A stretch of DNA of 64,000 nucleotides from positions 1 through 64,000 of the forward strand of contig NZ_BJEN01000001.1 in the NCBI RefSeq assembly GCF_008326345.1. The letters run 5' to 3'. This document shows, piece after piece, positions 19,850-31,149 of the stretch. Under the pieces are notes generated by a model. The model saw only the letters and a list, made by a program, of their open reading frames with translations, did not search any database and was not told where the DNA came from. The position numbers and the translations under genes are program-made. Position 1 is the first letter of the stretch; every line of letters begins with the position of its first letter. The DNA is from Cutibacterium modestum (GTDB lineage Bacteria; Actinomycetota; Actinomycetes; Propionibacteriales; Propionibacteriaceae).

Positions 19850-20722
19850 ATGGCCACGGATACTCAGCAGCCCGGAGGCGAAGATCACCGCCGGTTTGCC
19901 CGATTCCGGCCGCCCCAGGCTGGGGAGGGCGGCACAATGTCGCTCCTGGACCACGTCCGGGAGCTCCGTTACCGGATTATCGTATCGTTTATCGCGGTCG
20001 TGATTACGAGCTCCGTGGCTTTCGTCTTTTACCGCCCGTTGGTCGAAATCGTCATGTATCCGTACCAGCAGGCCAGCCTTGCCATCAAGGCGAAGAACCC
20101 GACGGCCTCCCTCCAAGTCGTTAATACGGGTGTCGTCGCCCCGTTCATGCTGAATATGAGGGTGGCCATTGTTGCTGGACTCATCGCAGCCTGCCCCATT
20201 TGGCTCTATCAGGTCTGGGCCTTTATCGTTCCTGGGCTACTCGTCAATGAGAAAAAGTGGGCTCTACGATTCCTAGGGTCGGCTATTCCTCTGTTTCTTA
20301 TCGGTTCGGCACTGGGGTATTGGGTGCTTCCTAAGGGCATTGCCTTGATGCTGAACTTCACACCTCACGGCATGGGCATCACTAACTTGCTCGACATGAA
20401 TGCCTTCCTGGCGCTGGAGATTCGCGTCATCCTGCTCTTTGGAGTGAGCTTCCTGCTGCCGGTGGTCTTGGTGCTGCTCAATCTGGTCCACGTGTTGTCG
20501 TCTGCACAGCTGAAGTCGGCACGGAAGTGGTCGATCTTTGGATTCTTCTGTCTGGGCGCCTTTGTGAACCCATCTGGTGACCCAATTTCTATGTGCGCCC
20601 TGGCTATTCCGCTGAGCGTCATGTACGTCATTGCGGAGTGGATCTGCCGCAGCAACGAGCGTAAGCGCTCCACCGACGATATGGGTATCGATAAGTCCGA
20701 GTTCGACATTCAGATCGACTGA
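19850..20722 (+). CDS. tatC: Twin-arginine translocase subunit TatC
   Basis: A 290-residue TatC with six membrane segments. It shows the family's early LDHVRELRYRIIVS motif near residue 35, the Phe-Tyr-Arg-Pro loop element (FYRPL), and the conserved Glu-rich cytoplasmic N-terminal region that binds signal peptides. The N terminus has about 25 polar residues before the LDH motif. It lies directly after tatA in one operon. Confidence 0.94.
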   Translation: MATDTQQPGGEDHRRFARFRPPQAGEGGTMSLLDHVRELRYRIIVSFIAVVITSSVAFVFYRPLVEIVMYPYQQASLAIKAKNPTASLQVVNTGVVAPFMLNMRVAIVAGLIAACPIWLYQVWAFIVPGLLVNEKKWALRFLGSAIPLFLIGSALGYWVLPKGIALMLNFTPHGMGITNLLDMNAFLALEIRVILLFGVSFLLPVVLVLLNLVHVLSSAQLKSARKWSIFGFFCLGAFVNPSGDPISMCALAIPLSVMYVIAEWICRSNERKRSTDDMGIDKSEFDIQID

Positions 20723-20760
20723 ACAGTGCCAGTACGTGTGACGTGGCAGGAAAATGCTGC

Positions 20761-21654
20761 ATGACGACGTGTCTTCTGGTGAATCCGGCTGCCGGTGGCG
20801 GTCGCGCAGCGCGCCTAGCGCCGTGGGTCGCGGCACAGTTGCAGCGGGCTTTTCACGACGTCGACGTCGTGCACACCGCACACTTCCAGGACGCTGATGA
20901 TGCGCTAGCTCGATTCGCGGCCTCCAGTGACGAAAGTGACCGACTCGTTGTCATGGGTGGTGACGGCATGGTCCATCTTGGGCTTAATCACGTGGCCGGG
21001 ACTCCGGTGCGGTTAGCCATTGTGCCATCGGGAACCGGAAATGACTTTGCCTCGTCAGTGGGATTACCCTCCAGGGTCGGCGCTGCAATGGATCGCATCG
21101 TGACAGACCGCACGACCCCGGTGGATTTGGCCGAGGTCACGGGTGGTGTTCATAGTGGCCATTGCTGGGTGGGGTGCGTCGTCTCCACCGGATATGACGC
21201 CGTAGTCAATCGGCGAACTAATCAGATGACGACCAAATTTGGGCCGCTCAGTTATGGTTGGGTGGCGCTGTCGGCCCTTGCCGAATTTTCGCCAAAGCAT
21301 TATCGCATTAGCGTAGACGGTCACGATCGAGAACTGGACGCCATGCTTATTGCCGTTGGTAATGGTGGCCATTTTGGAGGCGGCATGCGGATATGTCCGT
21401 ACGCCAGCGTCGTCGACGGACTGCTCGATATCACCATCATCCATACCGTTCCGCGTCGGACATTGCTGAGGTGTTTGTCGTTTCTTTATGCCGGACGTTT
21501 CACTCACCTCGGCTTTGTGGAGACCTTGCGCGCTAGAAGGGTCGACGTTGATGGCGAGGACATGTTCGCAATGGCCGACGGCGAGGCAATCGGTGACGTT
21601 CCGCTGAGCGTCGTCGTCCGACCTTCGGCGGTCAACCTCGTCGGGCTGCCCTGA
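20761..21654 (+). CDS. Diacylglycerol/lipid kinase (DagK/YegS family)
   Basis: A 297-residue kinase with the catalytic-domain start LLVNPAAGGGRA, the nucleotide-binding motif MGGDGMVH (GGDG at residues 66-69), PSGTGNDFA near 90, and the C-terminal beta domain with DGEAIGDVP. It phosphorylates diacylglycerol or a related lipid; in actinobacteria this family contributes to phosphatidylinositol and phospholipid turnover. Start ATG 20761 follows CAGGAAA; GTG 20743 is a weaker alternative. Confidence 0.85.
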   Translation: MTTCLLVNPAAGGGRAARLAPWVAAQLQRAFHDVDVVHTAHFQDADDALARFAASSDESDRLVVMGGDGMVHLGLNHVAGTPVRLAIVPSGTGNDFASSVGLPSRVGAAMDRIVTDRTTPVDLAEVTGGVHSGHCWVGCVVSTGYDAVVNRRTNQMTTKFGPLSYGWVALSALAEFSPKHYRISVDGHDRELDAMLIAVGNGGHFGGGMRICPYASVVDGLLDITIIHTVPRRTLLRCLSFLYAGRFTHLGFVETLRARRVDVDGEDMFAMADGEAIGDVPLSVVVRPSAVNLVGLP

Positions 21655-21683
21655 GGGTCGTAGCCTCCCGCTAGATTGAAGAT

Positions 21684-24434
21684 ATGAGCGAGACTCTCGA
21701 CCGGTTCATCGCCGGGCTGTCCTTTGACCCTGACGACTACCAGGTGAAGGCCTGTCAAGATCTCGACGACGGTGCGGGTATCCTAGTAGCCGCTCCTACT
21801 GGTGCTGGCAAGACGGTGGTGGGGGAGTACGCCACCGATTTGGCTCTGGCCTCGGGGCTGAAGTGCTTTTACACCACACCCATTAAGGCGCTGTCCAACC
21901 AAAAGTTCCATGACCTGGTCGCCCGACACGGTGAAGACCGCGTAGGCCTGCTTACCGGTGACGTCACCATTAACTCCGAGGCACCGGTCGTCGTCATGAC
22001 GACTGAGGTGTTGCGCAATATGATTTACCGCAATTCCCACACCCTCGACACCCTGGGATGGGTGGTGCTCGACGAGGTGCACTACCTCGCCGACCGATTT
22101 CGTGGCCCGGTGTGGGAAGAGGTCATCCTTGGCCTCGATCCGCACGTCAAAATCGTCGGGCTTTCGGCAACCGTCTCCAACGCCGAAGAATTTGGAGAAT
22201 GGCTTGACGAGGTTCGTGGCGATGTCAGGGTCGTCGTATCTGAGCGTCGCCCAGTACCCCTCACCCAGCACGTGGCGGTGGCTCGGCATCTCCACGGCCT
22301 CTTCGACCCGCACCGTCCTACTGAAGTTAACCCCGAACTAGTCTCGATCGCCAAGGAGGAGGCCCGATTCCAGCGTGACGACTCCCGTCGTCCCCGAGGA
22401 AGGTCTGGCAAGGGGAAACGCAATGTGTCCTATGGAACTGGTCAATTCGGCGGGGCATCGGCAACGCGTCGGGGGCGTACCGCTCGACCTCGTGGCCCCC
22501 GCAACCAGCCGAGCCGCATCCAAGTAGTGCGCTCCCTCCACAAGGCCAACCTCTTGCCGGCCATCATCTTCGTTTTTTCGCGGAGCGGGTGTGACGCCGC
22601 TGTTAACCAATTGCTGAACACCGACCTGGTGCTCACGAGTCAGCAGGAGGCCCGCCACTTGCGTCGCATCGCGCAACTCCATGGCGAAGGGCTAACCGAC
22701 GAGGAACGCCGCGCGGTCGGTTGGACCCATTTCGTCGCAGCTTTCGAACGTGGCATTGCTGCTCATCATGCCGGTCTGCTTCCGGTGATTAAGGCGATCG
22801 TCGAGGAGGGGTTTGTGGCGGGACTACTCAAAGTCGTTGTCGCCACCGAGACCCTCGCTCTGGGCATCAATATGCCAGCTCGTACCGTCGTGCTGGAGAA
22901 GCTTGTCAAATACAACGGCCAGACCCATGCTGACATCACCCCCGGGGAATACACCCAGCTCACCGGGCGTGCTGGACGTCGTGGCATCGACACCCAGGGG
23001 CACGCCGTCGTCTGCTGGCAGCCGGGTATGGATCCGCGAGCGGTGGCAGGACTGGCGTCACGTCGTACCTACCCGCTCAATTCCGCCTTCGTGCCGACAT
23101 ACAACATGGCCGTCAACCTCGTTGGATCGATGGGGCGGGACAAAGCCCGTGATCTGCTGGAGCATTCTTTCGCGCAGTTTCAGATCGATCGCAGGTTAGG
23201 AGGCTCAACGGTTCGTAACCGACAGACCCAAGCCGAGATCGACGCCTACCTCAGAGCGGCCCACTGTGGGAAAGGGGACTTCACCGAATACGCACGGCTG
23301 CGGGAAAATATCAGGGAGCTGGAGCACGAGCAGGCGAGACTGCGCAAAGGTGAACGCCCTAGCCAGGTCGCCGATTCGCTGTCGCGACTTGACCCTGGTG
23401 ACATCATCGCAGTGCCGTCTGGGCCTCACGCTGGGTGGGTCGTTGTCGTCGACCCTGGCACTCACGGCAAAAGGGGCCAGCGTCCCAGGCCCCTTGTCAT
23501 GACGCCGGATCGGGCGGTGATTCGGCTGGGTCATCACGACATCGACGCCCCCGTCACGCGAGTAGCAGGCGTGAAAGTTCCACGTCACTTTCACCCCGGA
23601 AACCAGGCCGATCGCCGCTGCCTCGGCAAGGCCTTCGATCGGGTGCTTGACGGGCTGGGGGAGCCCGTGGCGCAGCCACGTCGCGTTGAGATGGATGCTG
23701 AGCTCGCCGACAAGATCGACAAACTGCGCTCCCAGATGAAGGCTCATCCCTGCCATTCCTGCCCCGATCGCGAGTCCCATGCGCGTTTCGCTGAACACGC
23801 CATGAGGCTTAGCCGTCGCAGCGAGAGGGAATTAGCGAAGGCACGCGCCAAATCGACCTCGATTGCCACCCAGTTTGAGCGAATTGTGCTGGTAATGGAG
23901 GCCTTGGGATACCTCGGGGAGGGTGGGCAGACCGTCACCGATGCTGGGCGAATGCTCTCGGGCATTTACTCCGAACTCGACTTGGTCACGGCTGAGGCAA
24001 TTCGGCGAGGAGTCTTTGACGGTTTGGACTTCCCGCAATTGGCAGCGGTGTTGTCGACTATCGTTCATGAGTCGCGGCCGGGGGACCGGGGCCATCTTCA
24101 CCGCATGCCCGATCGAAAGAGTGAAGCGGCGCAGTCCCAGCTGCGTGCGGTGCGAGCCGAAATTGGTTTGCTTGAGCGTGATCACCGCATTGAACGTCCC
24201 CGAGACCTCGACATTGGTTTTGCCGAGACCAGCTATGCCTGGGCTGCCGGCGCTGGTCTAGAGATCGTACTTGACGACATGAGCGCTGGTGACTTTGTAC
24301 GCCAGGTGCGCCAGGTGTGCGACCTGGCCGGGCAGATCGCCCATGCCGGGGTGGGGGAAGACTTGGCCCACACGTGTCGTCAAGTGGTGGGAGCCATGCA
24401 GCGTGGGGTCGTCACCATGGACCGGGAGGACTGA
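21684..24434 (+). CDS. helY: HelY, Ski2/Mtr4-type DEVH-box helicase
   Basis: A 916-residue superfamily 2 helicase. Motif I is APTGAGKT (residues 37-44), motif II DEVH (130-133), motif III LSATVSN. The second RecA domain has IFVFSRSGCD and the motif VI TGRAGRRGID. A long C-terminal region holds a DSHCT-like domain, with a CHSCPDR element that resembles the Cys-containing arch of bacterial relatives. A basic insert of about 40 residues (RRPRGRSGKGKR...) sits between the RecA domains. It follows tatC and the lipid kinase as in other actinobacteria. Confidence 0.92.
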   Translation: MSETLDRFIAGLSFDPDDYQVKACQDLDDGAGILVAAPTGAGKTVVGEYATDLALASGLKCFYTTPIKALSNQKFHDLVARHGEDRVGLLTGDVTINSEAPVVVMTTEVLRNMIYRNSHTLDTLGWVVLDEVHYLADRFRGPVWEEVILGLDPHVKIVGLSATVSNAEEFGEWLDEVRGDVRVVVSERRPVPLTQHVAVARHLHGLFDPHRPTEVNPELVSIAKEEARFQRDDSRRPRGRSGKGKRNVSYGTGQFGGASATRRGRTARPRGPRNQPSRIQVVRSLHKANLLPAIIFVFSRSGCDAAVNQLLNTDLVLTSQQEARHLRRIAQLHGEGLTDEERRAVGWTHFVAAFERGIAAHHAGLLPVIKAIVEEGFVAGLLKVVVATETLALGINMPARTVVLEKLVKYNGQTHADITPGEYTQLTGRAGRRGIDTQGHAVVCWQPGMDPRAVAGLASRRTYPLNSAFVPTYNMAVNLVGSMGRDKARDLLEHSFAQFQIDRRLGGSTVRNRQTQAEIDAYLRAAHCGKGDFTEYARLRENIRELEHEQARLRKGERPSQVADSLSRLDPGDIIAVPSGPHAGWVVVVDPGTHGKRGQRPRPLVMTPDRAVIRLGHHDIDAPVTRVAGVKVPRHFHPGNQADRRCLGKAFDRVLDGLGEPVAQPRRVEMDAELADKIDKLRSQMKAHPCHSCPDRESHARFAEHAMRLSRRSERELAKARAKSTSIATQFERIVLVMEALGYLGEGGQTVTDAGRMLSGIYSELDLVTAEAIRRGVFDGLDFPQLAAVLSTIVHESRPGDRGHLHRMPDRKSEAAQSQLRAVRAEIGLLERDHRIERPRDLDIGFAETSYAWAAGAGLEIVLDDMSAGDFVRQVRQVCDLAGQIAHAGVGEDLAHTCRQVVGAMQRGVVTMDRED

Positions 24435-24481
24435 CCCGTTCGCCCACTGAACGGGAATATGCGGTCCGGTAACCTGAGGTC

Positions 24482-25243
24482 ATGGCTGTGGCTGTACGTG
24501 TCATCCCGTGTCTGGACGTTAAGGATGGACGAGTCGTTAAGGGGGTCAACTTCGTTGGGCTGCGCGATGCCGGTGATCCCGTGGAGCTAGCCTCGCAGTA
24601 CGGACAGCTCGGTGCTGACGAGGTGACTTTCCTTGACATTTCCGCATCAGCAGACGGGCGCGCCACCACTCGCGAGATGGTGACACGGTGCGCTGAGACG
24701 GTTTTCGTGCCTCTCACAGTTGGTGGCGGGGTTCGCGGGGTCGACGACGTCGATGTCTTGCTGAGGTCGGGAGCTGACAAAGTCAGTGTCAACACCGGAG
24801 CGATTACTTACCCCGAGATGATCGACGAAGTCGCCGACCGATTTGGCAATCAGGTCATCGTGTTGTCAGTCGATGCTCGTCGCGAGCCAGATCAGCCATC
24901 TGGCTTTGGGGTGACAACCCATGGTGGCAGCCGTTCGGCAAGATTGGATGCCGTCGAGTGGGCCCGCGAAGCCGTCGAGCGGGGGGCAGGTGAGATTCTG
25001 CTCAACTCGATGGACGCCGATGGCACAACGGACGGCTTCGATATTGAGATGATCGAGGCAGTGAGAGCGGCCGTCGACGTCCCCCTCATCGCCTCAGGTG
25101 GAGCTGGAAAAGTCTCCGACTTCGTCGAGGCAGTACGCGCTGGAGCCGACGCCGTACTCGCCGCATCAGTGTTTCACTATCGCACCCTAACGATCGCACA
25201 GGTCAAGAACGGCCTACGCGATGCCAACGTTGTGGTCCGTTGA
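24482..25243 (+). CDS. hisF: Imidazole glycerol phosphate synthase subunit HisF
   Basis: A 253-residue beta/alpha barrel that makes imidazole glycerol phosphate and AICAR in histidine synthesis with HisH. Catalytic Asp12 ([12 protein letters not shown]) and the second catalytic Asp in VLSVDARRE are present. The phosphate-binding [10 protein letters not shown] and SGGAGKVSD loops are intact. No other his genes are in the window, so it stands apart from a his operon here. Confidence 0.94.
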   Translation: MAVAVRVIPCLDVKDGRVVKGVNFVGLRDAGDPVELASQYGQLGADEVTFLDISASADGRATTREMVTRCAETVFVPLTVGGGVRGVDDVDVLLRSGADKVSVNTGAITYPEMIDEVADRFGNQVIVLSVDARREPDQPSGFGVTTHGGSRSARLDAVEWAREAVERGAGEILLNSMDADGTTDGFDIEMIEAVRAAVDVPLIASGGAGKVSDFVEAVRAGADAVLAASVFHYRTLTIAQVKNGLRDANVVVR

Positions 25244-25287
25244 GCGAACACCTACTGCGAGACCAGCCAGTGTGGTAGTCATACCTT

Positions 25288-25698
25288 ATGGATTGCCTTT
25301 TTTGCTCAATAGCCGCGAGGGACATCCCAGCGACGATCATTGACTCAGACGACGCCTCGGTCGCATTCCTCGACATCGAGCCTTTCCAGGATGGTCACAC
25401 CCTCGTCATCTCGCGTAAGCACGTCACGAGCGTTCTCGACGATGACGGCGAGTTAGGGCGTATCAGCCCGATGGTTACCAAGGTGGCCCGTCGCTTCGTG
25501 GACTCTCTAGGGGCCTCTGGGGTCAATATCATCTCCAACGCTGGGGAGTCTGCCGGCCAGAGCGTCCATCACTTGCACATTCACGTCATTCCCCGCTACG
25601 ACCGAGAGCCAGGCATCAACGCTATTCGGTCGGCCATGCCCCGTCGTCCTCTTGAGGAGGTTGCGGCGATGGTGACTGGGGAATCAAATCGCAAGTAG
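25288..25698 (+). CDS. HIT-family nucleotide hydrolase
   Basis: A 136-residue HIT-domain protein with the histidine triad H95-L-H97-I-H99 (HHLHIHVIPR) and an N-terminal CLFCSI zinc-type motif. Members hydrolyse AMP-linked substrates such as adenosine 5'-phosphoramidate. Its last codons overlap the probable ilvB promoter, so it is likely transcribed apart from ilvB. Confidence 0.9.
   Translation: MDCLFCSIAARDIPATIIDSDDASVAFLDIEPFQDGHTLVISRKHVTSVLDDDGELGRISPMVTKVARRFVDSLGASGVNIISNAGESAGQSVHHLHIHVIPRYDREPGINAIRSAMPRRPLEEVAAMVTGESNRK
25661..25689 (+). promoter_or_regulatory. Candidate promoter of the ilvBNC leader
   Basis: TTGCGG (25661-25666), a 17-base gap, then TCAAAT (25684-25689) lie inside the 3' end of the HIT gene. 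A start of transcription near 25696 would put the leader-peptide ATG about 11 bases into the RNA. Each element matches about four of six consensus bases, so this is only a candidate. Confidence 0.35.
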
Positions 25699-25706
25699 AC
25701 CACAAT

Positions 25707-25802
25707 ATGAGACTTTTGTCCGAAATCGTTGACGTCTGGCCGTTCATGCACGAGGATTCGTACCATGAACGGCCAGCTTCTTGTTATTGGCTAGCGTCCT
25801 GA
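25707..25802 (+). CDS. ilvL: Candidate ilv leader peptide
   Basis: A 31-codon frame whose first ten residues are [10 protein letters not shown]: Leu3, Leu4, Ile7, Val8 and Val10, all products of the genes it would control. It ends at TGA 25800-25802, before the terminator hairpin ahead of ilvB. No strong ribosome-binding site is seen. Coding for a regulatory peptide is inferred from the codon content, the position and the hairpins described next. Confidence 0.55.
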   Translation: MRLLSEIVDVWPFMHEDSYHERPASCYWLAS

Positions 25803-25854
25803 TCCTCTCGAACAGGACGCTCCCTCGTATGCCACCGGGCAACGAGGGTTTTTT
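25736..25854 (+). promoter_or_regulatory. Probable transcription attenuator of ilvBNC
   Basis: Three hairpins follow the Leu/Ile/Val codons. The first is a perfect 13-bp stem (25736-25748 with 25764-25776). The second is 8 bp (25793-25800 with 25814-25821). The third is CCCTCG/CGAGGG (25822-25827 with 25843-25848) directly followed by six T, a classic intrinsic terminator. ACGAGG in the loop of hairpin 1 (25750-25755) repeats the terminator's 3' arm and could pair with CCTCGT (25823-25828) as an antiterminator. This arrangement resembles the ilvBNC attenuator known in Corynebacterium glutamicum. Confidence 0.65.
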
Positions 25855-25911
25855 CGTGTTTGGAGCTTGAAGGCACTAATGACCGTTCCACGACCACGGA
25901 TGGAGGACGAC

Positions 25912-27717
25912 ATGGCGGAGAAATCCCGGCATCAACGAATGATGATTGGCGCGCAGATCATCATTGAGAGCCTCGAGAAACTCGGTGTCGAAGTTGTTTT
26001 CGGACTTCCGGGTGGTGCCATCATGCCGACCTACGACCCGCTCATGGATTCCGCGAAAGTGCGCCACATCCTGGTGCGCCATGAGCAGGGAGCCGGTCAC
26101 GCCGCAGAAGGTTATGCCGTTGCGACCGGAAAAGTCGGAGTGTGCATGGCGACGTCTGGCCCAGGGGCCACCAACCTTGTCACCCCGCTCTCTGACGCCT
26201 ACCTAGACTCGGTGCCGGTGGTGGCCATCACTGGGCAGGTCGGCACCAGCCTCATCGGGACCGATGGCTTCCAGGAAGCCGATATCCGCGGCATCACCAT
26301 GCCAATCACCAAACACAACTTCCTCGTCACCCGCGCAGAGGACATCCCGTTGGCAATGTCGGAGGCCTTTCATATTGCCTCTACCGGCCGCCCCGGGCCG
26401 GTCCTCATCGATATCACCAAGGACGCCCAAACTGCCGTCGTGCCATTTAAGTGGCCCAAACAGCATGATCTGCCGGGCTACAAACCGACGACGCGTCCCC
26501 ACAGCAGGCAGATTAAGGAGGCCTCAGATCTCATCCGGGCTGCTCATCGTCCGGTGTTGTATGTTGGTGGTGGCGTGGCTAAGGCGGAGGCTGCCGCCGA
26601 GCTGGCTAGATTGGTCGATCTCACGGGTATTCCTGTCGCGACAACTCTGATGGCCCGAGACGTCTTCCCGGCCACCCATCCGCTCGCTCTGGGGATGCCG
26701 GGCATGCACGGCGCTGTTGCCGCCGTCGGAGCCCTACAGCGGGCCGACTTGCTCATCGCCGTAGGCACCCGGTTTGACGACCGCGTGACCGGACGCCTCG
26801 ACACCTTCGCCCCGGGTGCCAAGGTCATCCACGCAGACATTGATCCGGCTGAGATCGGTAAGAACCGCCATGCCGAAGTCCCGATCGTCGGCGATGCCAG
26901 GCTAACTTTGACGCAGCTGGCTGACTCTTTAGAGGGCAAGGACCTTCCTGATATCTCTGCCTGGGTGCGTCAGCTACAGCGGATGCAACAGACCTACGCA
27001 CCTTCATGGGAAGAGGCGCCCGAGCCAGAGATCTCCCCGCAGCAGGTCATTCAGCGCATCGGTGCTTTAGCACCCAAGGACACCGTGTTCGTCACAGGCG
27101 TGGGGCAGCACCAGATGTGGGCCTCCCATTTCCTGCCACACGACAAGCCCCGCTCCTGGCTGACGTCTGGTGGTGCCGGAACGATGGGCTACTGCATTCC
27201 CGCAGCCTTGGGCGCCAAGATTGGTCGTCCAGAATCAACCGTTTGGGGTATCGACGGCGACGGCTGCTTCCAAATGACCAACCAGGAACTCGTCACTGCA
27301 GCCCTCAATGGCGCTCCAGTCAAGATCGCCATCATCAACAACAACGTGCTCGGCATGGTGCGCCAGTGGCAGATCCTCTTCTTCGAATCCCGGTTCTCTC
27401 ACACGGACTTGCACTCTGATCGCCTACCAGACTTCGTCAAACTTGCTGAGGCCATGGGCTGCGCCGCTTTTCGGGTCACGGATCCGGGCAAGGTCGACGA
27501 GGCGATCACGGCCGCCAACGAGATCAATGACCGTCCGGTCGTGGTGGAATTCGTCGTTCACACCGACGCCATGGTGTGGCCGATGGTGGCCTCCGGCGCC
27601 AGCAATGACGAGATCAAGATCGCCCGGGATATGGCTCCGGACTGGAGCGATGACGGAGACGACGTTGCTCCGGTCGACGAGGACAACAGCGACGACGAGA
27701 CCGAGGAGACGAGATGA
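25912..27717 (+). CDS. ilvB: Acetolactate synthase large subunit
   Basis: The first shared enzyme of Leu, Ile and Val synthesis (condenses pyruvate with pyruvate or 2-ketobutyrate, using ThDP). The 601-residue protein has the ThDP-activating Glu58 in [15 protein letters not shown], a FAD-binding middle domain, and the ThDP/Mg motif [15 protein letters not shown]...NNN. An acidic C-terminal tail extends beyond the core. ATG 25912 is chosen because GGAGG lies six bases upstream; TTG 25867, ATG 25879 and ATG 25900 are in frame but less well placed. Overlaps ilvN by 4 bases. Confidence 0.93.
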   Translation: MAEKSRHQRMMIGAQIIIESLEKLGVEVVFGLPGGAIMPTYDPLMDSAKVRHILVRHEQGAGHAAEGYAVATGKVGVCMATSGPGATNLVTPLSDAYLDSVPVVAITGQVGTSLIGTDGFQEADIRGITMPITKHNFLVTRAEDIPLAMSEAFHIASTGRPGPVLIDITKDAQTAVVPFKWPKQHDLPGYKPTTRPHSRQIKEASDLIRAAHRPVLYVGGGVAKAEAAAELARLVDLTGIPVATTLMARDVFPATHPLALGMPGMHGAVAAVGALQRADLLIAVGTRFDDRVTGRLDTFAPGAKVIHADIDPAEIGKNRHAEVPIVGDARLTLTQLADSLEGKDLPDISAWVRQLQRMQQTYAPSWEEAPEPEISPQQVIQRIGALAPKDTVFVTGVGQHQMWASHFLPHDKPRSWLTSGGAGTMGYCIPAALGAKIGRPESTVWGIDGDGCFQMTNQELVTAALNGAPVKIAIINNNVLGMVRQWQILFFESRFSHTDLHSDRLPDFVKLAEAMGCAAFRVTDPGKVDEAITAANEINDRPVVVEFVVHTDAMVWPMVASGASNDEIKIARDMAPDWSDDGDDVAPVDEDNSDDETEETR

Positions 27718-28220
27718 CCAGACACGTATTGTCGGTGTTGGTGACGAACCGTCCAGGTGTGCTGACCCGGGTGTCGGGACTGTTCGCCCGCCGCGGTTAC
27801 AACATCGAGTCCTTGACCGTATCGCCAACCGATGACCCCAGCGAATCCCGGATGACGATCGGGGTGAACGTCGTCTCCGCCCAGGCTCTTGAGCAAATTG
27901 TCAAACAGCTCAACAAACTCATCGAGGTTCACAAAATCGTCGAGCTGGAGCCGAGCGCGGTCACCCGTGAGCTCGTCCTCGTGAAGGTGCGATCCGACGT
28001 TGAAAACCGTTCAAAGATCATCGACACCGTTGCGCTATTCCGGGCTAAGGCCGTCGACGTCTCACTGGAGTCGCTGACGATCGAAGCTACCGGGGGACGT
28101 GAAAAGCTGGATGCGTTACTGCAGATGCTCGAACCCTTCGGAATTATTGAACTTGTTCAATCCGGACAGGTGGCCCTCAACCGCGGTGCTGCTGCCCTCG
28201 GGGCGAAACGCTCCGGGTGA
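27714..28220 (+). CDS. ilvN: Acetolactate synthase small (regulatory) subunit
   Basis: A 168-residue regulatory subunit. An ACT domain covers residues 1-75 ([32 protein letters not shown]), followed by the typical IlvN C-terminal domain ([13 protein letters not shown]...). It binds valine for feedback inhibition and activates the large subunit. ATG overlaps the ilvB stop. Confidence 0.94.
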   Translation: MTRHVLSVLVTNRPGVLTRVSGLFARRGYNIESLTVSPTDDPSESRMTIGVNVVSAQALEQIVKQLNKLIEVHKIVELEPSAVTRELVLVKVRSDVENRSKIIDTVALFRAKAVDVSLESLTIEATGGREKLDALLQMLEPFGIIELVQSGQVALNRGAAALGAKRSG

Positions 28221-28272
28221 TATCGCCTAGACCCCAAGACAACCCAGACACCAACAAGGAGAAAAATACGCT

Positions 28273-29298
<1,026 letters not shown>

Positions 29299-29313
29299 GC
29301 TTGCTGACCTGAC

Positions 29314-29347
29314 ATGGATGGCCCGTGAATGTTCACGGGCCATCCAT
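29314..29347. terminator. Hairpin ending ilvC and the opposing methyltransferase gene
   Basis: A perfect 16-bp stem (29314-29329 with 29332-29347) with a two-base loop lies between two converging genes. It probably terminates from both sides, although T tracts are weak. Confidence 0.7.
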
Positions 29348-29362
29348 TCGGTGTCTCTCTCG

Positions 29363-29941
29363 TCAGCCTCGGGGGGATAGTCGACAGGCAACGATCGCCG
29401 CCATGTCGGAGGCGAGCTGAATCTCGGTGGCATGCACTTTCGGATGGGTCAGCCAGGCCAGCCTAGTGGTATCGACGGTGCCGTTGATGTCGCGGGGAGG
29501 GAAACCGTGGCTGGGGGGCATATCGTCAATGACGACGAGACCTCCAACCGAGACCGCCTTAAGAATCTCGTCAACGTCGCGCACTCGCGCTACCCGGATC
29601 GGCACCGAGAGCAAGCCAAAAGGGCCATAGTCGAGCAGGTCATCCCAGGTGCCTTCAATGATCTCGATGTCGAGGTCGGCTAAGACCTCGCGAGCTCGGG
29701 CACAGATGGTGGGATCTGGTTCGTAACTGACAACTTTTGTGCGTTTCCGTGCCCCCAGTCGTAGCCACGCAGCTCCCGCCCCCGACCCCGTCTCGCACTC
29801 CCCAATAGCGCCATGTACCCCGGCCGCCAGGGTGGCCATGAACCGTCCGGTCTCATTGCGGGTGGTGGTGAAATAGCCCATCTCCAATGCGTTGTGGAGA
29901 GCTTTCGTCACCGGTTCGGGTATCTCGGGAATGGGTAACAC
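29363..29941 (-). CDS. O-methyltransferase-like SAM-dependent methyltransferase
   Basis: A 192-residue class I methyltransferase. Motif I is GAIGECETGSGAGAAWL near residue 44, followed by VVSYEPDPTICARA (acidic residue binding the SAM ribose) and the VVIDDMPPSHGFPP segment near 140, where DDM resembles the metal-site region of the O-methyltransferase 3 family. Substrate unknown. It is transcribed opposite to ilvC. Confidence 0.78.
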   Translation of the reverse strand: MLPIPEIPEPVTKALHNALEMGYFTTTRNETGRFMATLAAGVHGAIGECETGSGAGAAWLRLGARKRTKVVSYEPDPTICARAREVLADLDIEIIEGTWDDLLDYGPFGLLSVPIRVARVRDVDEILKAVSVGGLVVIDDMPPSHGFPPRDINGTVDTTRLAWLTHPKVHATEIQLASDMAAIVACRLSPRG

Positions 29942-30002
29942 GAAGCCATTCTGCCAGGTAGTGCCCCCAACACTATATGAAGGCGGTCAACTGTCGGCGG
30001 GA

Positions 30003-31061
30003 TCAGATGCGCTGGGCAATGTCTCGTCCGATTTCGCTGGTGGTTCGCGCGGGACCGGAAGCTCGAGCAGCAATGTCCGCTAAGACAGCCTCGCGGACGC
30101 GTGTTGCATCCTCAGGGCGGCCCAGGTGATCTAACAGCAACGCTATCGACAAGATTGCCGCCGTCGGGTCGGCCCTGCCGGTGCCCGCAATGTCAGGTGC
30201 CGAGCCGTGTACCGGCTCAAACATCGACGGGAATTCGCCGGAGGTATTGATGTTGGCGCTAGGGGCCAACCCGATACCTCCGGTCACCGCTGCGGCAAGG
30301 TCGGTGATGATGTCACCAAAAAGGTTGTCGGTGACGATGACGTCAAATCGCTGCGGGTCTCGTATTAGAGCGATCGTGACAGCGTCGACGTGCAGGTAGT
30401 CAGCGGTGACATTCGGGAACTCTTGGGCAACCTCGTTGACGATGCGACGCCACAAGGATCCGGCGTTGACGAGTACGTTGTGCTTATGAACTAAGGTGAG
30501 ATGGCCGCGTCGAGCAGCCGCACGGGCGAACGCGTCACGGACGACCCTCTCCACTCCAAAGGCGGTATTGACGCTGACTTCGGTGGCGATCTCATGAGGA
30601 GTTCCGGTGCGCACTGACCCGCCATTGCCACAGTAGAGGCCTTCGGTGCCCTCCCGGCATACCACGAAGTCAATTGGCCCAGCATTGGTAATGTCCGACG
30701 ACAACGGCGTCGGTGTGCCCGGATACCATGTAGAGGGACGCAGGTTGACCCCGTGATCAAGGGCGAAACGAAGTTTGAGCAGCAGGCCGCGTTCCAATAA
30801 ACCTGACGGCACCTCCGTCGAGCCAGGGGCAGCGCCGACGGCGCCGAGGACGATGGCGTCTTCCTGAGCAATTTCGGCCAGGGTGGAGTCGTCAAGAATT
30901 TCCCCCGTGGCCTTCCAATGCGCGGCGCCAAGGCGGTACTCATGGGTGGTAAAAGCATCAGATCCGACGGCCTGCTCCAACACCTGAAGCGCCTGCTCAG
31001 TGACTTCGGGGCCGATTCCGTCGCCGCCGATGACGGCGAGTCGCGTCACGTCGTTGGTCAT
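30003..31061 (-). CDS. leuB: 3-Isopropylmalate dehydrogenase
   Basis: A 352-residue enzyme of leucine synthesis (oxidative decarboxylation of 3-isopropylmalate). It shows [14 protein letters not shown] at the N terminus, the substrate-site RxxxE..R elements, the [14 protein letters not shown] metal site and the NAD-binding [14 protein letters not shown]. Start ATG 31061 ([11 protein letters not shown]) fits the family; ATG 31073 adds four residues. It is divergent from ilvE with about 90 bases between them. It appears intact, unlike leuC and leuD further right. Confidence 0.93.
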   Translation of the reverse strand: MTNDVTRLAVIGGDGIGPEVTEQALQVLEQAVGSDAFTTHEYRLGAAHWKATGEILDDSTLAEIAQEDAIVLGAVGAAPGSTEVPSGLLERGLLLKLRFALDHGVNLRPSTWYPGTPTPLSSDITNAGPIDFVVCREGTEGLYCGNGGSVRTGTPHEIATEVSVNTAFGVERVVRDAFARAAARRGHLTLVHKHNVLVNAGSLWRRIVNEVAQEFPNVTADYLHVDAVTIALIRDPQRFDVIVTDNLFGDIITDLAAAVTGGIGLAPSANINTSGEFPSMFEPVHGSAPDIAGTGRADPTAAILSIALLLDHLGRPEDATRVREAVLADIAARASGPARTTSEIGRDIAQRI

Positions 31062-31149
31062 GCGCAGAACCATACCCGGCCTGTCCACAATATGATCCAT
31101 AGATTCACGAAATGGAATAGCCGGCTCAGCTTGGGTGTAATGTGTGGTC

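Noticed and set aside
25736-25776. 13-bp hairpin as a simple terminator for the HIT gene
   Set aside because: It lacks a T run; with the downstream hairpins and Leu/Ile/Val codons it fits better as the first stem of the attenuator.
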